64,000 nt of DNA from the NCBI GenBank assembly GCA_900468805.1, contig UEIF01000019.1, positions 1-64,000 of the forward strand, written 5' to 3'. The translations under genes were made by a program, and so were the position numbers. Positions 26,260-34,911 of the stretch are shown one piece after another; within the stretch, counting starts at the first letter, position 1, and every line of letters begins with the position of its first letter. The DNA is from Hyphomicrobiales bacterium. GTDB taxonomy: Bacteria; Pseudomonadota; Alphaproteobacteria; Rhizobiales; Rhizobiaceae. A model generated the notes under the pieces. The model searched no databases and was not told the DNA's origin. It saw nothing but the letters and a program-made list of their open reading frames with translations.

Positions 26260-26306
26260 TTCGAAGATTATTGCGTTATCCATCCATTTTTCGAAGGTTC
26301 TTCGAA
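26260..26306. promoter_or_regulatory. Three TTCGAA palindromes in the ald/lrp divergent region
   Basis: TTCGAA occurs at 26260-26265, 26290-26295 and 26301-26306; the last runs into the regulator's start codon. Repeated short palindromes of this kind are typical of Lrp/AsnC sites, and their position would let the regulator block its own translation start region. Confidence 0.45.
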
Positions 26307-26767
26307 TGTCTGACCTTGATAATATCGATCTTGCGATTTTGAGGGCGTTGCAGATCAATGCCCGCATCACCAATGCCGAGCTTGCGGACAAGGTGGGACT
26401 GTCGCCTTCGGCCTGTTCGCGGCGGCTCGACATTCTTGAAAAGAGCGGTGTCATCGGCGGCTACCACGCCCGACTTTCGCATAAAGCGCTCGACTACAAG
26501 ATGATCGCCATTGTGCATATCTCGCTATCCGGCCAGTTCGCCAAGACGCTGTCGGAATTCGAGGCGGCGGTGAAGCGCTGTCCGAACGTGCTCGTCTGCT
26601 ATCTGATGTCCGGTGAATACGACTATATCCTGCGGGTCGCTGCCCGCGATCTGGAAGACTACGAGCGCATCCATCGCGACTGGCTTTCGGCGCTGCCGCA
26701 TGTGGTGAAGATCAATTCGAGTTTTGCGCTGCGCGAAATCATCGACAGGCCGAATGTCGGTCTCTGA
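26306..26767 (+). CDS. Lrp/AsnC family regulator of ald
   Basis: 153 residues. N-terminal winged helix-turn-helix LDNIDLAILRALQINARITN and ELADKVGLSPSACSRRL, then the RAM ligand domain (IAIVHISLSGQ, SGEYDYILRVAARDLEDYE). Placed divergently from alanine dehydrogenase, as AldR is in rhizobia and mycobacteria, so alanine-responsive activation of ald is likely. GAAGG lies 8 bases before the ATG at 26306; the frame opens 21 codons upstream, but that part is not Lrp-like. Confidence 0.9.
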   Translation: MSDLDNIDLAILRALQINARITNAELADKVGLSPSACSRRLDILEKSGVIGGYHARLSHKALDYKMIAIVHISLSGQFAKTLSEFEAAVKRCPNVLVCYLMSGEYDYILRVAARDLEDYERIHRDWLSALPHVVKINSSFALREIIDRPNVGL

Positions 26768-26836
26768 GCCCTTGCAAAGCAACTGAAATCCTGCCCTAGC
26801 TAACGCTGCGGGCATCTCCCGTTTCAACGGCAAGAC

Positions 26837-27718
26837 ATGAAATCCAAGACGCACGGCTATATCTTCCTGCTTCTCGCGCTCACGATCTTCTCAGCGCAGG
26901 ACGCAATCTCGAAGCATCTTGGTTCCATCTATTCGCCCATCTTCGTGACAATGGTCCGCTATTGGGCTTTCGGCCTGTTCACCGTGGTTCTGGCGGCAAG
27001 GATGCGCGGCGGTATCGGCGCCACCGCCCGGACGAAGCATCCCTTTCTTCAGTTCTCACGCGGTGTTCTGCTGGCCACGCAGGTGGTGCTGGCAATCACC
27101 TGCTTTGCGCTGATCGGCCTTGCGCATTCGCAGGCAATCTTTGCCGCCACTCCCATCATTGTCGCACTGCTTGCCATTCCGCTCCTTGGCGAGCGGGTCG
27201 GCTGGCGCCGCTGGACTGCGATCGGTGTCGGGCTTCTCGGCGTGCTGTTGATCCTCAAGCCGCAAGGCGGATTCTTCGACGTGAATCTGCTTGTTGCGGT
27301 CATTTCCTGCTTCAACTTCGCGCTCTACGTGATCGCCACGCGTTACGTGAGCCGGCAGGATTCGGCGATGACGAGCTTTTTCTATACGGGTGTCGTCGGA
27401 GCCGCCGTCATGACGCTTGCCGGGCCCTTCTATTGGACGCCGGTATACGGATGGGATTGGATATGGATGCTCGCCGTCTGCCTGACCGGCACGTCGAGCC
27501 ATTACTTCCTGATCCGCGCCTATGACGCTCTCGATGCGGCAGCAGTTCAGCCGCTCACCTATATCCAGCTCGTCTATGCCTCCATCCTCGGAGTGCTCAT
27601 CTATGGGGAAACGTTGACGCTGAACATGATCGTCGGTTCGCTCATCGTGGTCGCAGCGGGTATCTTCACCGTCTGGCGCGAACATGTGGTGGCGCGGCGG
27701 GCGGGCGTGCCGAATTGA
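26837..27718 (+). CDS. EamA-domain (DMT) transporter
   Basis: 293 residues with ten predicted membrane helices in two five-helix EamA repeats: repeat one from about residue 7 to 140 (conserved VTMVRYWAF and ATPIIVALLAIPLLGERVGW), repeat two from 150 to 285 (AVQPLTYIQLVYASILGVLIYGE cut short by the glutamate that marks the repeat). DMT proteins export amino acids, amines or nucleosides, or import metabolites. Nearness to ald and its regulator hints at an amino acid, but nothing proves it. Confidence 0.87.
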   Translation: MKSKTHGYIFLLLALTIFSAQDAISKHLGSIYSPIFVTMVRYWAFGLFTVVLAARMRGGIGATARTKHPFLQFSRGVLLATQVVLAITCFALIGLAHSQAIFAATPIIVALLAIPLLGERVGWRRWTAIGVGLLGVLLILKPQGGFFDVNLLVAVISCFNFALYVIATRYVSRQDSAMTSFFYTGVVGAAVMTLAGPFYWTPVYGWDWIWMLAVCLTGTSSHYFLIRAYDALDAAAVQPLTYIQLVYASILGVLIYGETLTLNMIVGSLIVVAAGIFTVWREHVVARRAGVPN

Positions 27719-27805
27719 GACTTTCGCAACAATTTTAGATAAGCCCCTAAAGGCATTTCAATCTTCGAAGCCTATGTTTTGCCCGAATTCTTCACGGGGA
27801 CAAGC

Positions 27806-28135
27806 ATGACACGCAATCTCAAGATCTCGGCCCGCAAGACCGACCGCAAGAACTGCCGCGTCTTCGGCAAGATCCGTTATCTGAACAGCCAGGTGGATGC
27901 CCGCATCCTCGATCTTTCCACCACGGGTGCAGCACTCGAGGTCAAGGCGCCGCTTTATGCAGCTTCGGGCAGCAAGGTGCGCATCGAAGCTGACGATCTC
28001 GGCATGCTGGAAGGCGTCGTGCGCTGGAAACACAATGGCCGTGTCGGCATCCAGTTCGACGTGAATTCCAATGCCCGCGCGCTCGTTGCCTCCTATTTCC
28101 GCTTCTTCCACCGCGAAGTGCCACGCGTTCGGTAA
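27806..28135 (+). CDS. PilZ-domain protein (c-di-GMP binding)
   Basis: 109 residues, a stand-alone PilZ domain. The two c-di-GMP contact motifs are present: RxxxR in TDRKNCRVFGKIR and D/NxSxxG in RILDLSTTGAALEV. The C-terminal WKHNGRVGIQFD closes the barrel. It probably senses c-di-GMP and adjusts motility, polysaccharide or surface traits; a GGDEF enzyme is encoded 6 kb downstream. GGGGA lies 5 bases before the ATG at 27806. A terminator follows. Confidence 0.88.
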   Translation: MTRNLKISARKTDRKNCRVFGKIRYLNSQVDARILDLSTTGAALEVKAPLYAASGSKVRIEADDLGMLEGVVRWKHNGRVGIQFDVNSNARALVASYFRFFHREVPRVR

Positions 28136-28145
28136 CGCTTTCCGA

Positions 28146-28175
28146 GACGATGCCCCTTCTTTGGCATCGTCTTTG
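28146..28175 (+). terminator. Rho-independent terminator
   Basis: GACGATGCC (28146-28154) pairs with GGCATCGTC (28163-28171) around an 8-base loop and is followed by TTTG. It ends the PilZ transcript. Confidence 0.7.
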
Positions 28176-28264
28176 CCGTTCTGTCATTTTCACGATGTAC
28201 TCCTTCGCCAATCATCCTAAGTTCATCGAACCGGGTGGTGCATGATGTCAAAAGGAGTGTTTCC

Positions 28265-30253
28265 ATGTCTTCCATTTTCGATGTGCCTTCGATGAGCCGC
28301 CGTTCGCTGCTCGGCGGTCTTGCCGCCACTTCTGCCCTGGTGCTGCTGCACCCATTCAGCGCCCGTGCCGCCTCCAACCAGGCACATCTGCGGCTCATGG
28401 AAACGACCGACATTCACGTCAATGTCTTCCCCTACGATTATTACGCCGACAAGCCGAACGACACGATGGGCCTGTCGCGCACGGCAACGATCGTCGACAA
28501 TATCCGTGCAGAAGCCGCCAACTCGCTACTGATCGACAATGGCGACGTGCTGCAGGGCAATCCGATGGGCGACTACATGGCCTATCGACATGGCATGAAG
28601 GACGGCGACGTCCATCCGGTGATCAAGGCGATGAACACGCTCGGCTATACGGTCGGTACGCTCGGGAATCACGAGTTCAACTACGGCCTCGACTTCATGT
28701 TCAAGGTACTGTCAGGCGCGAACTTCCCCTTCGTCTGCGCCAACCTGACCAAGGGCCAGCTCGCCTCGGACCCGAAGCAGGATGAACTCTTCTTTAAGCC
28801 CTACATCATCGTCGAAAAGCAGATCAAGGATGGCGCCGGCAATGAAAGCCCTGTCAAAATCGGCTTCATCGGCTTCGTACCGCCGCAGATCATGCTGTGG
28901 GACATCAAAAACCTGGAAGGCAAGGCCCAGACGCGCGATATCGTCCAGGCCGCGAAGGCCTGGGTTCCAGCCATGAAGGAAGCCGGCGCCGATATCGTCA
29001 TCGCGCTTTCCCATTCCGGCATTGACGGTTCCGCCCCCTCCGAAATGATGGAAAATGCCTCGCTGCATCTTGCTGCCGTCGAGGGCATCGATGCGATCTT
29101 CACCGGTCACCAGCATCTTGTCTTCCCCGGTCCGAAGACCTGGGACGGCATTGGCAACGCCGATCCAGTCAAGGGCACGCTGCATGGCAAGCCCGCCGTC
29201 ATGGCCGGCTTCTGGGGCTCGCATCTCGGCCTGATCGACCTTCTGCTGGAGAAGGACGGCAACAGTTGGAAGATCGTCGCCTTCACCTCCGAAGCACGGC
29301 CGATCTACCATCGCGACGACAAGAAGAAGGTCGTTGCCGACGTCGCCGACAAGAAGGACGTCGTCGAGGCTGCCAAGGCTGAGCATGAGGCAACGCTTGC
29401 CTATGTCCGCACACCTGTCGGCAAGACCTCCGCGCCGCTCTATTCCTACTTCGCGCTGGTCGCCGACGACCCGTCCGTGCAGATCGTTTCACAGGCACAG
29501 ACCTGGTACATCAAGCAGATGCTGGCCGATACGCAGTTCAAGGATCTGCCGGTTCTTTCGGCCGCAGCGCCCTTCAAGGCCGGCGGTCGCGGCGGTGCCG
29601 ACTACTATACGGACGTCCCGGCTGGCGATATCGCCATCAAGAATGTCGCCGATCTCTACCTCTATCCGAATACGGTTCAGGCCGTCGCCATCACCGGTGC
29701 GCAGGTGAAGAACTGGCTGGAAATGTCAGCCGGCATGTTCAACCACATCGAGCCCGGCTCAAAGGACGCGCTTCTGCTCAACAACGACTTCCCGTCCTAC
29801 AATTTCGACGTCATCGACGGTGTGACCTATCAGATCGACCTGTCGCAGCCGCCGAAATATGATTCGTCGGGCAAGGCCGTCAATCCGGACTCCAACCGAA
29901 TCCAGAACCTCGCCTTCGAGGGCAAGCCGATCGATCCGGCGCAGAAGTTCGTCGTCGTTTCCAACAACTACCGTGCAGGCGGCGGCGGCAGCTTCCCGGA
30001 AATCGCCTCCGATAAGGTGATCTTCCAGGCCCCGGATACCAACCGCGACGTCATCGTCCGCTTTGTCCATGATCAGGGTACGATCAACCCTTCCGCCGAC
30101 GGCAACTGGACGTTCAAGCCCCTGCCCGGCACGACCGTCGTGTTCGAAAGCGGCCCGAAGGCCAAGCAGTACCTCGCCGACGTCAAGAGCGTGAAGATCG
30201 AGGATGCAGGCGAAGGCGCCGAGGGCTTCGCGAAGTTCAGGCTGGTCCTTTAG
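28265..30253 (+). CDS. cpdB: 2',3'-cyclic-nucleotide 2'-phosphodiesterase / 3'-nucleotidase
   Basis: 662 residues, periplasmic two-domain enzyme that salvages cyclic and 3'-nucleotides. A Tat signal is visible (SRRSLLGGLAATSALVLL, twin arginine), cleaved near ARAAS. The metallophosphatase domain has METTDIHVNVFPYDYY, IDNGDVLQGNPMGDY, GTLGNHEFNYGLDF and FTGHQHLVFPG; the C-terminal nucleotide-binding domain follows from about residue 390 (SAAAPFKAGGRGGADYYTDV). E. coli CpdB uses Sec, so the Tat signal is a rhizobial trait. AAAGGAG lies 7 bases before the ATG. Confidence 0.93.
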   Translation: MSSIFDVPSMSRRSLLGGLAATSALVLLHPFSARAASNQAHLRLMETTDIHVNVFPYDYYADKPNDTMGLSRTATIVDNIRAEAANSLLIDNGDVLQGNPMGDYMAYRHGMKDGDVHPVIKAMNTLGYTVGTLGNHEFNYGLDFMFKVLSGANFPFVCANLTKGQLASDPKQDELFFKPYIIVEKQIKDGAGNESPVKIGFIGFVPPQIMLWDIKNLEGKAQTRDIVQAAKAWVPAMKEAGADIVIALSHSGIDGSAPSEMMENASLHLAAVEGIDAIFTGHQHLVFPGPKTWDGIGNADPVKGTLHGKPAVMAGFWGSHLGLIDLLLEKDGNSWKIVAFTSEARPIYHRDDKKKVVADVADKKDVVEAAKAEHEATLAYVRTPVGKTSAPLYSYFALVADDPSVQIVSQAQTWYIKQMLADTQFKDLPVLSAAAPFKAGGRGGADYYTDVPAGDIAIKNVADLYLYPNTVQAVAITGAQVKNWLEMSAGMFNHIEPGSKDALLLNNDFPSYNFDVIDGVTYQIDLSQPPKYDSSGKAVNPDSNRIQNLAFEGKPIDPAQKFVVVSNNYRAGGGGSFPEIASDKVIFQAPDTNRDVIVRFVHDQGTINPSADGNWTFKPLPGTTVVFESGPKAKQYLADVKSVKIEDAGEGAEGFAKFRLVL

Positions 30254-30266
30254 GCGAAGATATCGA

Positions 30267-30295
30267 GGAAGGCGCGGCGCCCGCGCCTTCCTTCA
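30267..30295 (+). terminator. Terminator between cpdB and the convergent lysR
   Basis: GGAAGGCGCGG (30267-30277), loop CGC, CCGCGCCTTCC (30281-30291), then TTC. Perfect 11-base stem placed between convergent genes; it may serve both, though its tail is poor in T. Confidence 0.65.
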
Positions 30296-31261
30296 TTCGG
30301 CCGCGAGCGGCATGCCGGGTTCACGTAATTCTGCAATCTGAGCGTGGAAATCGGCTTGGCTCGGGCAGGCGGAAAGCCTCGTACGGAACGCGTCGATCAT
30401 CCAGGTGGCGGCGGGTCCGGGCGGGTTGGCGGGCCGGCGCATCGAATAGATCGGATATTCCCCCTGTTCGTAGGCATCCAGATCGAGATGAACGAGCGCG
30501 CCGCTCAGGAGATCGTCATGGATCAGGGACGCCGGAAGACCACCCCAACCAAGGCCGGCCTTGATGAGCTGGTGCTTCGTCGCAATATCGCTGACGCGCC
30601 ATGTCTTGTAGGATAGAACGTTGAAATCACGCCCCTTCGTCAGGCCCGACGCATCGGTGACGACGAGCTGCACGTCCTCGCGCACGTCGCCGAGCGTGAG
30701 CGGCCGGTCGGCTCTGGCAAGCGGATGGTTCTGCGCGGCAACGGGCATCATGAAGGAATGGCCGATCCGCTCCGTGACGATCGAATCGTCCTGCTTCAGG
30801 ACTGCGCCACCGATCCCGATCGTCGCCTTGCCGCTCAGGACGAGATCCATGACCATTCCGAGCTCGCCGACGTTGAGGCTTAACGAAACGGACGGAAACA
30901 CCTCGCGGAATTCACGGAGCACGTCCACCATGGCCCGTGAAGGCACCATGACGCTGATGGCTACGGAAACCTCCGCTTCGAGCCCTTCTCTCAGGCTCTT
31001 GACGCGCGCCCGCATGACCTGCAGGTCGCCCAGGATGCGCCGCGCATCCTCCAGCATCGCCCTGCCCGCCTCCGTCAGCTTCGGCTGGCGCGCACCGGAA
31101 CGCTCAAAAAGCGGCACTTCGAGCTGTGCCTCCAGATTGGCGATCGTATAGCTCACGACCGATTGCGCGCGGTTCAGTGCGCGCGAAGCCGCCGAAAAGC
31201 TGCCGGTTTCGGCAACGGTCAAAAACACCTGCAATTGGTCCAAGGTCGGGTTCGGAAGCAT
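30293..31261 (-). CDS. LysR-family regulator divergent from azoR
   Basis: 322 residues. Helix-turn-helix TLDQLQVFLTVAETGSFSAA and SRALNRAQSVVSYTIANLE, and the effector domain from about residue 92. The final 30 residues carry a soluble tail. It is transcribed away from the azoreductase 141 bases upstream, with a 7-base dyad between them, so it most likely controls that gene in response to quinones or electrophiles, as many LysR/azoR pairs do. Confidence 0.9.
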   Translation of the reverse strand: MLPNPTLDQLQVFLTVAETGSFSAASRALNRAQSVVSYTIANLEAQLEVPLFERSGARQPKLTEAGRAMLEDARRILGDLQVMRARVKSLREGLEAEVSVAISVMVPSRAMVDVLREFREVFPSVSLSLNVGELGMVMDLVLSGKATIGIGGAVLKQDDSIVTERIGHSFMMPVAAQNHPLARADRPLTLGDVREDVQLVVTDASGLTKGRDFNVLSYKTWRVSDIATKHQLIKAGLGWGGLPASLIHDDLLSGALVHLDLDAYEQGEYPIYSMRRPANPPGPAATWMIDAFRTRLSACPSQADFHAQIAELREPGMPLAAE

Positions 31262-31293
31262 CTTCCATCCATTCCATCGATAGTTTTGATCTA

Positions 31294-31318
31294 CATTATC
31301 CCAGTTTTTTCGATAATG
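31294..31318. promoter_or_regulatory. Operator dyad between lysR and azoR
   Basis: CATTATC (31294-31300), 11 bases, GATAATG (31312-31318): a perfect 7-base inverted repeat of LysR size in the shared promoter region. Confidence 0.6.
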
Positions 31319-31402
31319 GGCCAGCCCTATTTCTTCTCTCGACGCAGCGGACTGCCGCTCCCAACGGGGCCGCTGAAACCCAATTCGAGAGGAAATTTAG
31401 CC

Positions 31403-32017
31403 ATGTCTTCCATTCTTCTTCTGACGTCCAGCCCGCGTTCGGAGTCTCTTTCCACGTCGATCGCCGTGGAACTTTCCGAAAAGCTCAAGGTCCAGAACCC
31501 GGGCAGCGTCGTCATTCGCCGCGACCTCGCCGCAAACCCGCTGCCGCATATCGACGACCTGTTCACCGCCGCGATCCGCAAGCCGCCGGAAGCCCGCACG
31601 GCCCAGGAAGCCGCCGCCGTCAAGACTTCCGACGAGTTGGTCAACGAACTGCTCACAGCCGACAGCATCGTCATCGGCACCGGCCTGATCAACTTCAACA
31701 TCTATTCGTCGCTGAAGACCTGGATCGATAATGTGGCCCGCGCCGGCCTCACCTTCAAGTACACTGAAAGTGGCCCGGTTGGCCTCGCCACCGGCAAGAA
31801 GGTCTATGTCGTCCTCGCTTCCGGCGGCGTGTATTCCCAGGGTCCGGCTGCCGGCATGAACCATGCCGTCCCGTATCTGAAGTCGGTTCTCGGCTTCCTC
31901 GGCATTACCGACATTGAAACCATCTATGTCGAGGGCCTGGCTTTCGGCCCGGAAGCTGCGGAAAAGGCCATCGGCGCCGCCAAGTCGCGCGTCGAGGAAC
32001 TCGCTCTCGCTGCCTAA
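31403..32017 (+). CDS. azoR: FMN-dependent NADH-azoreductase
   Basis: 204 residues. FMN-binding loop LLLTSSPRSESLSTSIA, then GTGLINFNIYSSLKTWIDNV (the PMYNF-type loop in altered form) and LASGGVYSQGP. The enzyme passes two electrons to quinones or azo bonds and protects against thiol and quinone stress. GAGAGGAA lies 8-15 bases before the ATG at 31403. Divergent from its likely LysR regulator; followed by a rhizobial repeat and a terminator. Confidence 0.92.
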   Translation: MSSILLLTSSPRSESLSTSIAVELSEKLKVQNPGSVVIRRDLAANPLPHIDDLFTAAIRKPPEARTAQEAAAVKTSDELVNELLTADSIVIGTGLINFNIYSSLKTWIDNVARAGLTFKYTESGPVGLATGKKVYVVLASGGVYSQGPAAGMNHAVPYLKSVLGFLGITDIETIYVEGLAFGPEAAEKAIGAAKSRVEELALAA

Positions 32018-32114
32018 AGCGTGTCGCGATCTTTCAGATCGCTTGCCACGCTTTAGATCTTTGTTCGATGCATGTCGTTATCGCAAAACCGCTGCACACT
32101 TTTGCGCTACATGC
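32018..32114. repeat. Rhizobial intergenic palindromic repeat
   Basis: Two nested palindromes. The first, 32020-32051, pairs GCGATC with GATCGC inside an AAAGCGTG/CACGCTTT frame. The second pairs GCATGT (32070-32075) with ACATGC (32109-32114) and, inside it, GCAAAA with TTTTGC. From memory, this sequence (ATGCATGTCGTTATCGCAAA and on) recurs between genes in many Rhizobium and Agrobacterium chromosomes; I cannot count copies here and see only this one in the window. Confidence 0.7.
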
Positions 32115-32147
32115 TTTAACCGACAAATTCAAAAGTTCCACTCGAGG

Positions 32148-32171
32148 GGGCCGGTGCAAGCCGGCCCTTTC
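32148..32171 (+). terminator. Terminator after azoR
   Basis: GGGCCGG (32148-32154), loop TGCAAG, CCGGCCC (32161-32167), then TTTCATTTT. It abuts the stop codon of the convergent tetR gene. Confidence 0.75.
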
Positions 32172-32748
32172 ATTTTGCCGAGAAACCATCGACGAAGGAC
32201 CGGACCGTCTCCAGGATTTCTTCAGAGAGTTTTTCGTCGTCGGCAATGCGTGCAAGGCCGATCGCCCCGGTCATCAGGCACGAAACGATGATTGCCTTGC
32301 GGCGCGCTTCCGCCTCGTCGGCCGCGTTCATACGGCCTGTCATATTTCCAAGATTCGACTTCAGCTGTTCCGTCGCAAGCGAGCGGCATTTCTCACCGCT
32401 GCGGGCAAGATCAGCGGTCAGCGCGGCAAAGGGGCAACCGCCGCTTACGTCATCGCGATGGACCTCGCTCAGGTAATTGGCGGAATATTCCGCCATCGGA
32501 ATATCTGCCGGTGCCCTGCCCTCTGAACGCACCTTCGCTTCCCAGGAGCCGAAAGCCAGTTTCATGGCTTCGGCCACCATCTCGTCGCGCGACGCAAAAT
32601 GCTTGTAGAAACCGCCGACCGTCAGGCCCGCCTCCTTCATCAGGTCGGCCACGCCGAGCCCTTCCAGTCCTCTCTCTCGCAGACGCTGCGAAGCGATCTC
32701 GACGATCCTGTCGTGCGTCTTCTGCTTTTCCAGTTGCGAATGACCCAT
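32170..32748 (-). CDS. TetR-family repressor
   Basis: 192 residues. N-terminal TetR helix-turn-helix (IVEIASQRLRERGLEGLGVA then GLTVGGFYKHFASRDEMVAE), and the C-terminal domain with GGCPFAALTADLARSG, typical of the YxaF/TetR_C_13 group that responds to small electrophiles or flavonoid-like compounds. The start at 32748 was chosen because the DNA-binding domain begins there; the frame upstream runs through the operators. Divergent from an SDR gene whose promoter carries two matching 18-base operators. Confidence 0.9.
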   Translation of the reverse strand: MGHSQLEKQKTHDRIVEIASQRLRERGLEGLGVADLMKEAGLTVGGFYKHFASRDEMVAEAMKLAFGSWEAKVRSEGRAPADIPMAEYSANYLSEVHRDDVSGGCPFAALTADLARSGEKCRSLATEQLKSNLGNMTGRMNAADEAEARRKAIIVSCLMTGAIGLARIADDEKLSEEILETVRSFVDGFSAK

Positions 32749-32782
32749 CGAAAATCTCCCGATATGCGGACTTGACTCAAGT

Positions 32783-32822
32783 GGATTACAATCATAATCC
32801 TTCTGGATGTCGATTATAATCC
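32783..32822. promoter_or_regulatory. Two tandem TetR operators
   Basis: Operator 1 at 32783-32800 is GGATTA-N6-TAATCC, a perfect dyad. Operator 2 at 32805-32822 is GGAT-N10-ATCC with the same length and an inner ATTATAAT core. Starts are 22 bases apart, two helical turns, so two dimers could bind on the same face. They sit between the tetR and SDR starts. Confidence 0.7.
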
Positions 32823-32854
32823 AGATCGAGCCATTTTCCAATAGGAGCCATTCC

Positions 32855-33631
32855 ATGCGTCTCAAGAACAAGATCGCGCTCATTACCGGCGGTAACAGCG
32901 GCATCGGACTTGCCACCGCCAAGGTGTTTCTCGCCGAAGGTGCCAAGGTAATCATTACCGGCCGCAATCCGGAAACACTCGCTGCAGCCGAAAAGGCGCT
33001 TGGTGGTCAGGTGCTGGCGCTGAAGATCGATCTCACCGACGTTGCGGCAGCGGAAAAGATCTTCGCCGAGGCCGCTTCAAAGGTCGGCAAGTTCGATATC
33101 GTCTTTGCCAATGCCGGCATCGGCGGCGCGACGCCTCTCGGTCAGACCTCGCTGGAACAGTTCGAGAAGATCATCAGCACCAACCTGACCTCGGTCTTCT
33201 TCACAGTCCAGTCCGCGTTGCCGCATCTGAACGATGGCGCTTCGGTTATACTCAACGGCTCCGTCCACGCCGTTCTCGGTGCGCCGGGCTGGTCGGCCTA
33301 TGCCGCCACGAAGGGCGCCGTGCGCTCCATGACCCGCAACCTCGCCTCCGAGCTTGCGCCGCGCGGCATCCGCGTCAATCAGGTAACGCCCGGCGGCACA
33401 CGCACGCCGATCTGGTCGCCCTATGCGCAGTCGGAAGATGCGATGACGGCACTGGAAGAAAAGCTCGGGAATATGAGCGCGCTCGGCCGCATGAGCGAAG
33501 CAGACGAGATCGCAAAGGCCGCGCTCTATCTCGCCTCCGACGATTCCAGCAATGTCACGGGGATCGAAATTACCGTCGACGGCGGTATGACGAGCGCTCC
33601 CTCCGGCGCCAAGATTTTCCGCGCCGCCTGA
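32855..33631 (+). CDS. Short-chain dehydrogenase/reductase under TetR control
   Basis: 258 residues, classical SDR. Cofactor site ALITGGNSGIGLATAKVF and TGRNPETL, FANAGIGGATPL, catalytic serine in LNGSVHAVLGAPG and Tyr-Lys in SAYAATKGAVRSM, and C-terminal GIEITVDGGMTSAPSG. Arg in ITGRNP suggests NADP preference. GGAG lies 7 bases before the ATG. Likely the main target of the divergent TetR repressor. Substrate unknown; probably a xenobiotic or plant-derived carbonyl. Confidence 0.88.
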   Translation: MRLKNKIALITGGNSGIGLATAKVFLAEGAKVIITGRNPETLAAAEKALGGQVLALKIDLTDVAAAEKIFAEAASKVGKFDIVFANAGIGGATPLGQTSLEQFEKIISTNLTSVFFTVQSALPHLNDGASVILNGSVHAVLGAPGWSAYAATKGAVRSMTRNLASELAPRGIRVNQVTPGGTRTPIWSPYAQSEDAMTALEEKLGNMSALGRMSEADEIAKAALYLASDDSSNVTGIEITVDGGMTSAPSGAKIFRAA

Positions 33632-33642
33632 GCGAACGGAAG

Positions 33643-34911
33643 CTAGCCGACTTTGACGACACCGGAGCGGCCGACAACACAGTTGCGGCCGCTCTTCTTT
33701 GCCTCGTAGAGGCGGCTGTCTGCCGCAGACAGCACGGTGGTGAAGCTGATGCCATCCTCGTCGGCGGTTGCAACCCCTATGCTCACCGATACCGATGCAT
33801 CATCGGGCGTCTTTACACTGGTCACGATCGTCCAGCGCAGGCGCTCGGCGAGCAGCAAGCCTTCGTCATGACCCGTACCGGGGCAAACGGCGACAAACTC
33901 TTCGCCGCCAAAACGGAAGATACGATCGCTCGAGCGCAGCGTCATTCCGAGCCTCGCGGCAATGGCCTTTAGAACCTCGTCGCCCTGTAGATGGCCGAAG
34001 CCATCATTGACGTCCTTGAAATGATCGGCATCGATGATGAGAACGGTGGCATACTGGCCCTGCCGAAGCGCCTCACGCACCATCAGCGGCGCCTCCAGCT
34101 CCATGCGGCTGCGATCATAGACGCCGGTCAGCATGTCGCGGCCGGTTCGCTCCAGTAGGTCGTTATAACGCTCGCGGAATGTCAGATCGCCAAAGAGGTC
34201 GCTGATCGAGCGGGCGGAGGCGGCAACGCCGTCCCGGCGGATATGGTATTCATAGATGGCAAACATCAGAGAATAGAGGCAGACGGCCAGCATCTTGGCT
34301 TTCCATCCCGCCCAGAAGGCCGTCATCGGAACGCCCATGAAATAGTGCAGCCCGCTGAAGAATAAGATCTGGTCAAAGGTCAAAAGCACCAGGCCAGAGG
34401 TCATGAAACGCAGCACCACGCGCCGGCGCATGAAGTCGCCAAGCTTCTCGTAAAGCAGGATGATGCCGAGCGAGTCGAGGTAGAGGATTGCCGTTCCCCA
34501 CACCATCAGCCAGCCCATTTCCTTCAGGAAATTGACGTCTGCCGGATGGCCGGGCGACAGTTCCAGCGGCTGATGAAGCTGCAGCACCCAGGCAATGGCG
34601 ACGGTCAGGAGATTACCGAGAAACAGACCATAGATCGGCTGGCGGACGGTTGCCGCATCCTCCTGCAGGTAGAGCATGAGGATCATCATCAGCTTACCGG
34701 AAAAGAAGATCGAAGACCCCGGCGAGACGTTCCCGAACGGCAGCGAAACATAGAAGACCGCGGCGAGATAGGTCTCCATGAAATGCATGACGCCGAGCGC
34801 AGTCAGGAAGACGCCCAATCCGAGGCGTTGGCGAAAATGCAGGAGACTGACCATCAGCACGAAATAGCCGACAGCTTCGACGATGAAGAGCCCGGCGTTG
34901 AAGAGCTCCAT
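33643..34911 (-). CDS. Membrane-bound diguanylate cyclase (GGDEF)
   Basis: 422 residues. The first ~230 contain about six or seven membrane helices of a type I cannot assign to a named sensor family. A short linker leads to the GGDEF domain (about 255-415): DMLTGVYDRSRMELE at its start, DADHFKDVNDGFGHLQGDEV, and the active site FGGEEF. An inhibitory I-site RxxD (RSSD) lies five residues before it, so product feedback is expected. It makes c-di-GMP; the PilZ protein at 27.8 kb is a possible reader. Ends 11 bases from the convergent SDR. Confidence 0.9.
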   Translation of the reverse strand: MELFNAGLFIVEAVGYFVLMVSLLHFRQRLGLGVFLTALGVMHFMETYLAAVFYVSLPFGNVSPGSSIFFSGKLMMILMLYLQEDAATVRQPIYGLFLGNLLTVAIAWVLQLHQPLELSPGHPADVNFLKEMGWLMVWGTAILYLDSLGIILLYEKLGDFMRRRVVLRFMTSGLVLLTFDQILFFSGLHYFMGVPMTAFWAGWKAKMLAVCLYSLMFAIYEYHIRRDGVAASARSISDLFGDLTFRERYNDLLERTGRDMLTGVYDRSRMELEAPLMVREALRQGQYATVLIIDADHFKDVNDGFGHLQGDEVLKAIAARLGMTLRSSDRIFRFGGEEFVAVCPGTGHDEGLLLAERLRWTIVTSVKTPDDASVSVSIGVATADEDGISFTTVLSAADSRLYEAKKSGRNCVVGRSGVVKVG

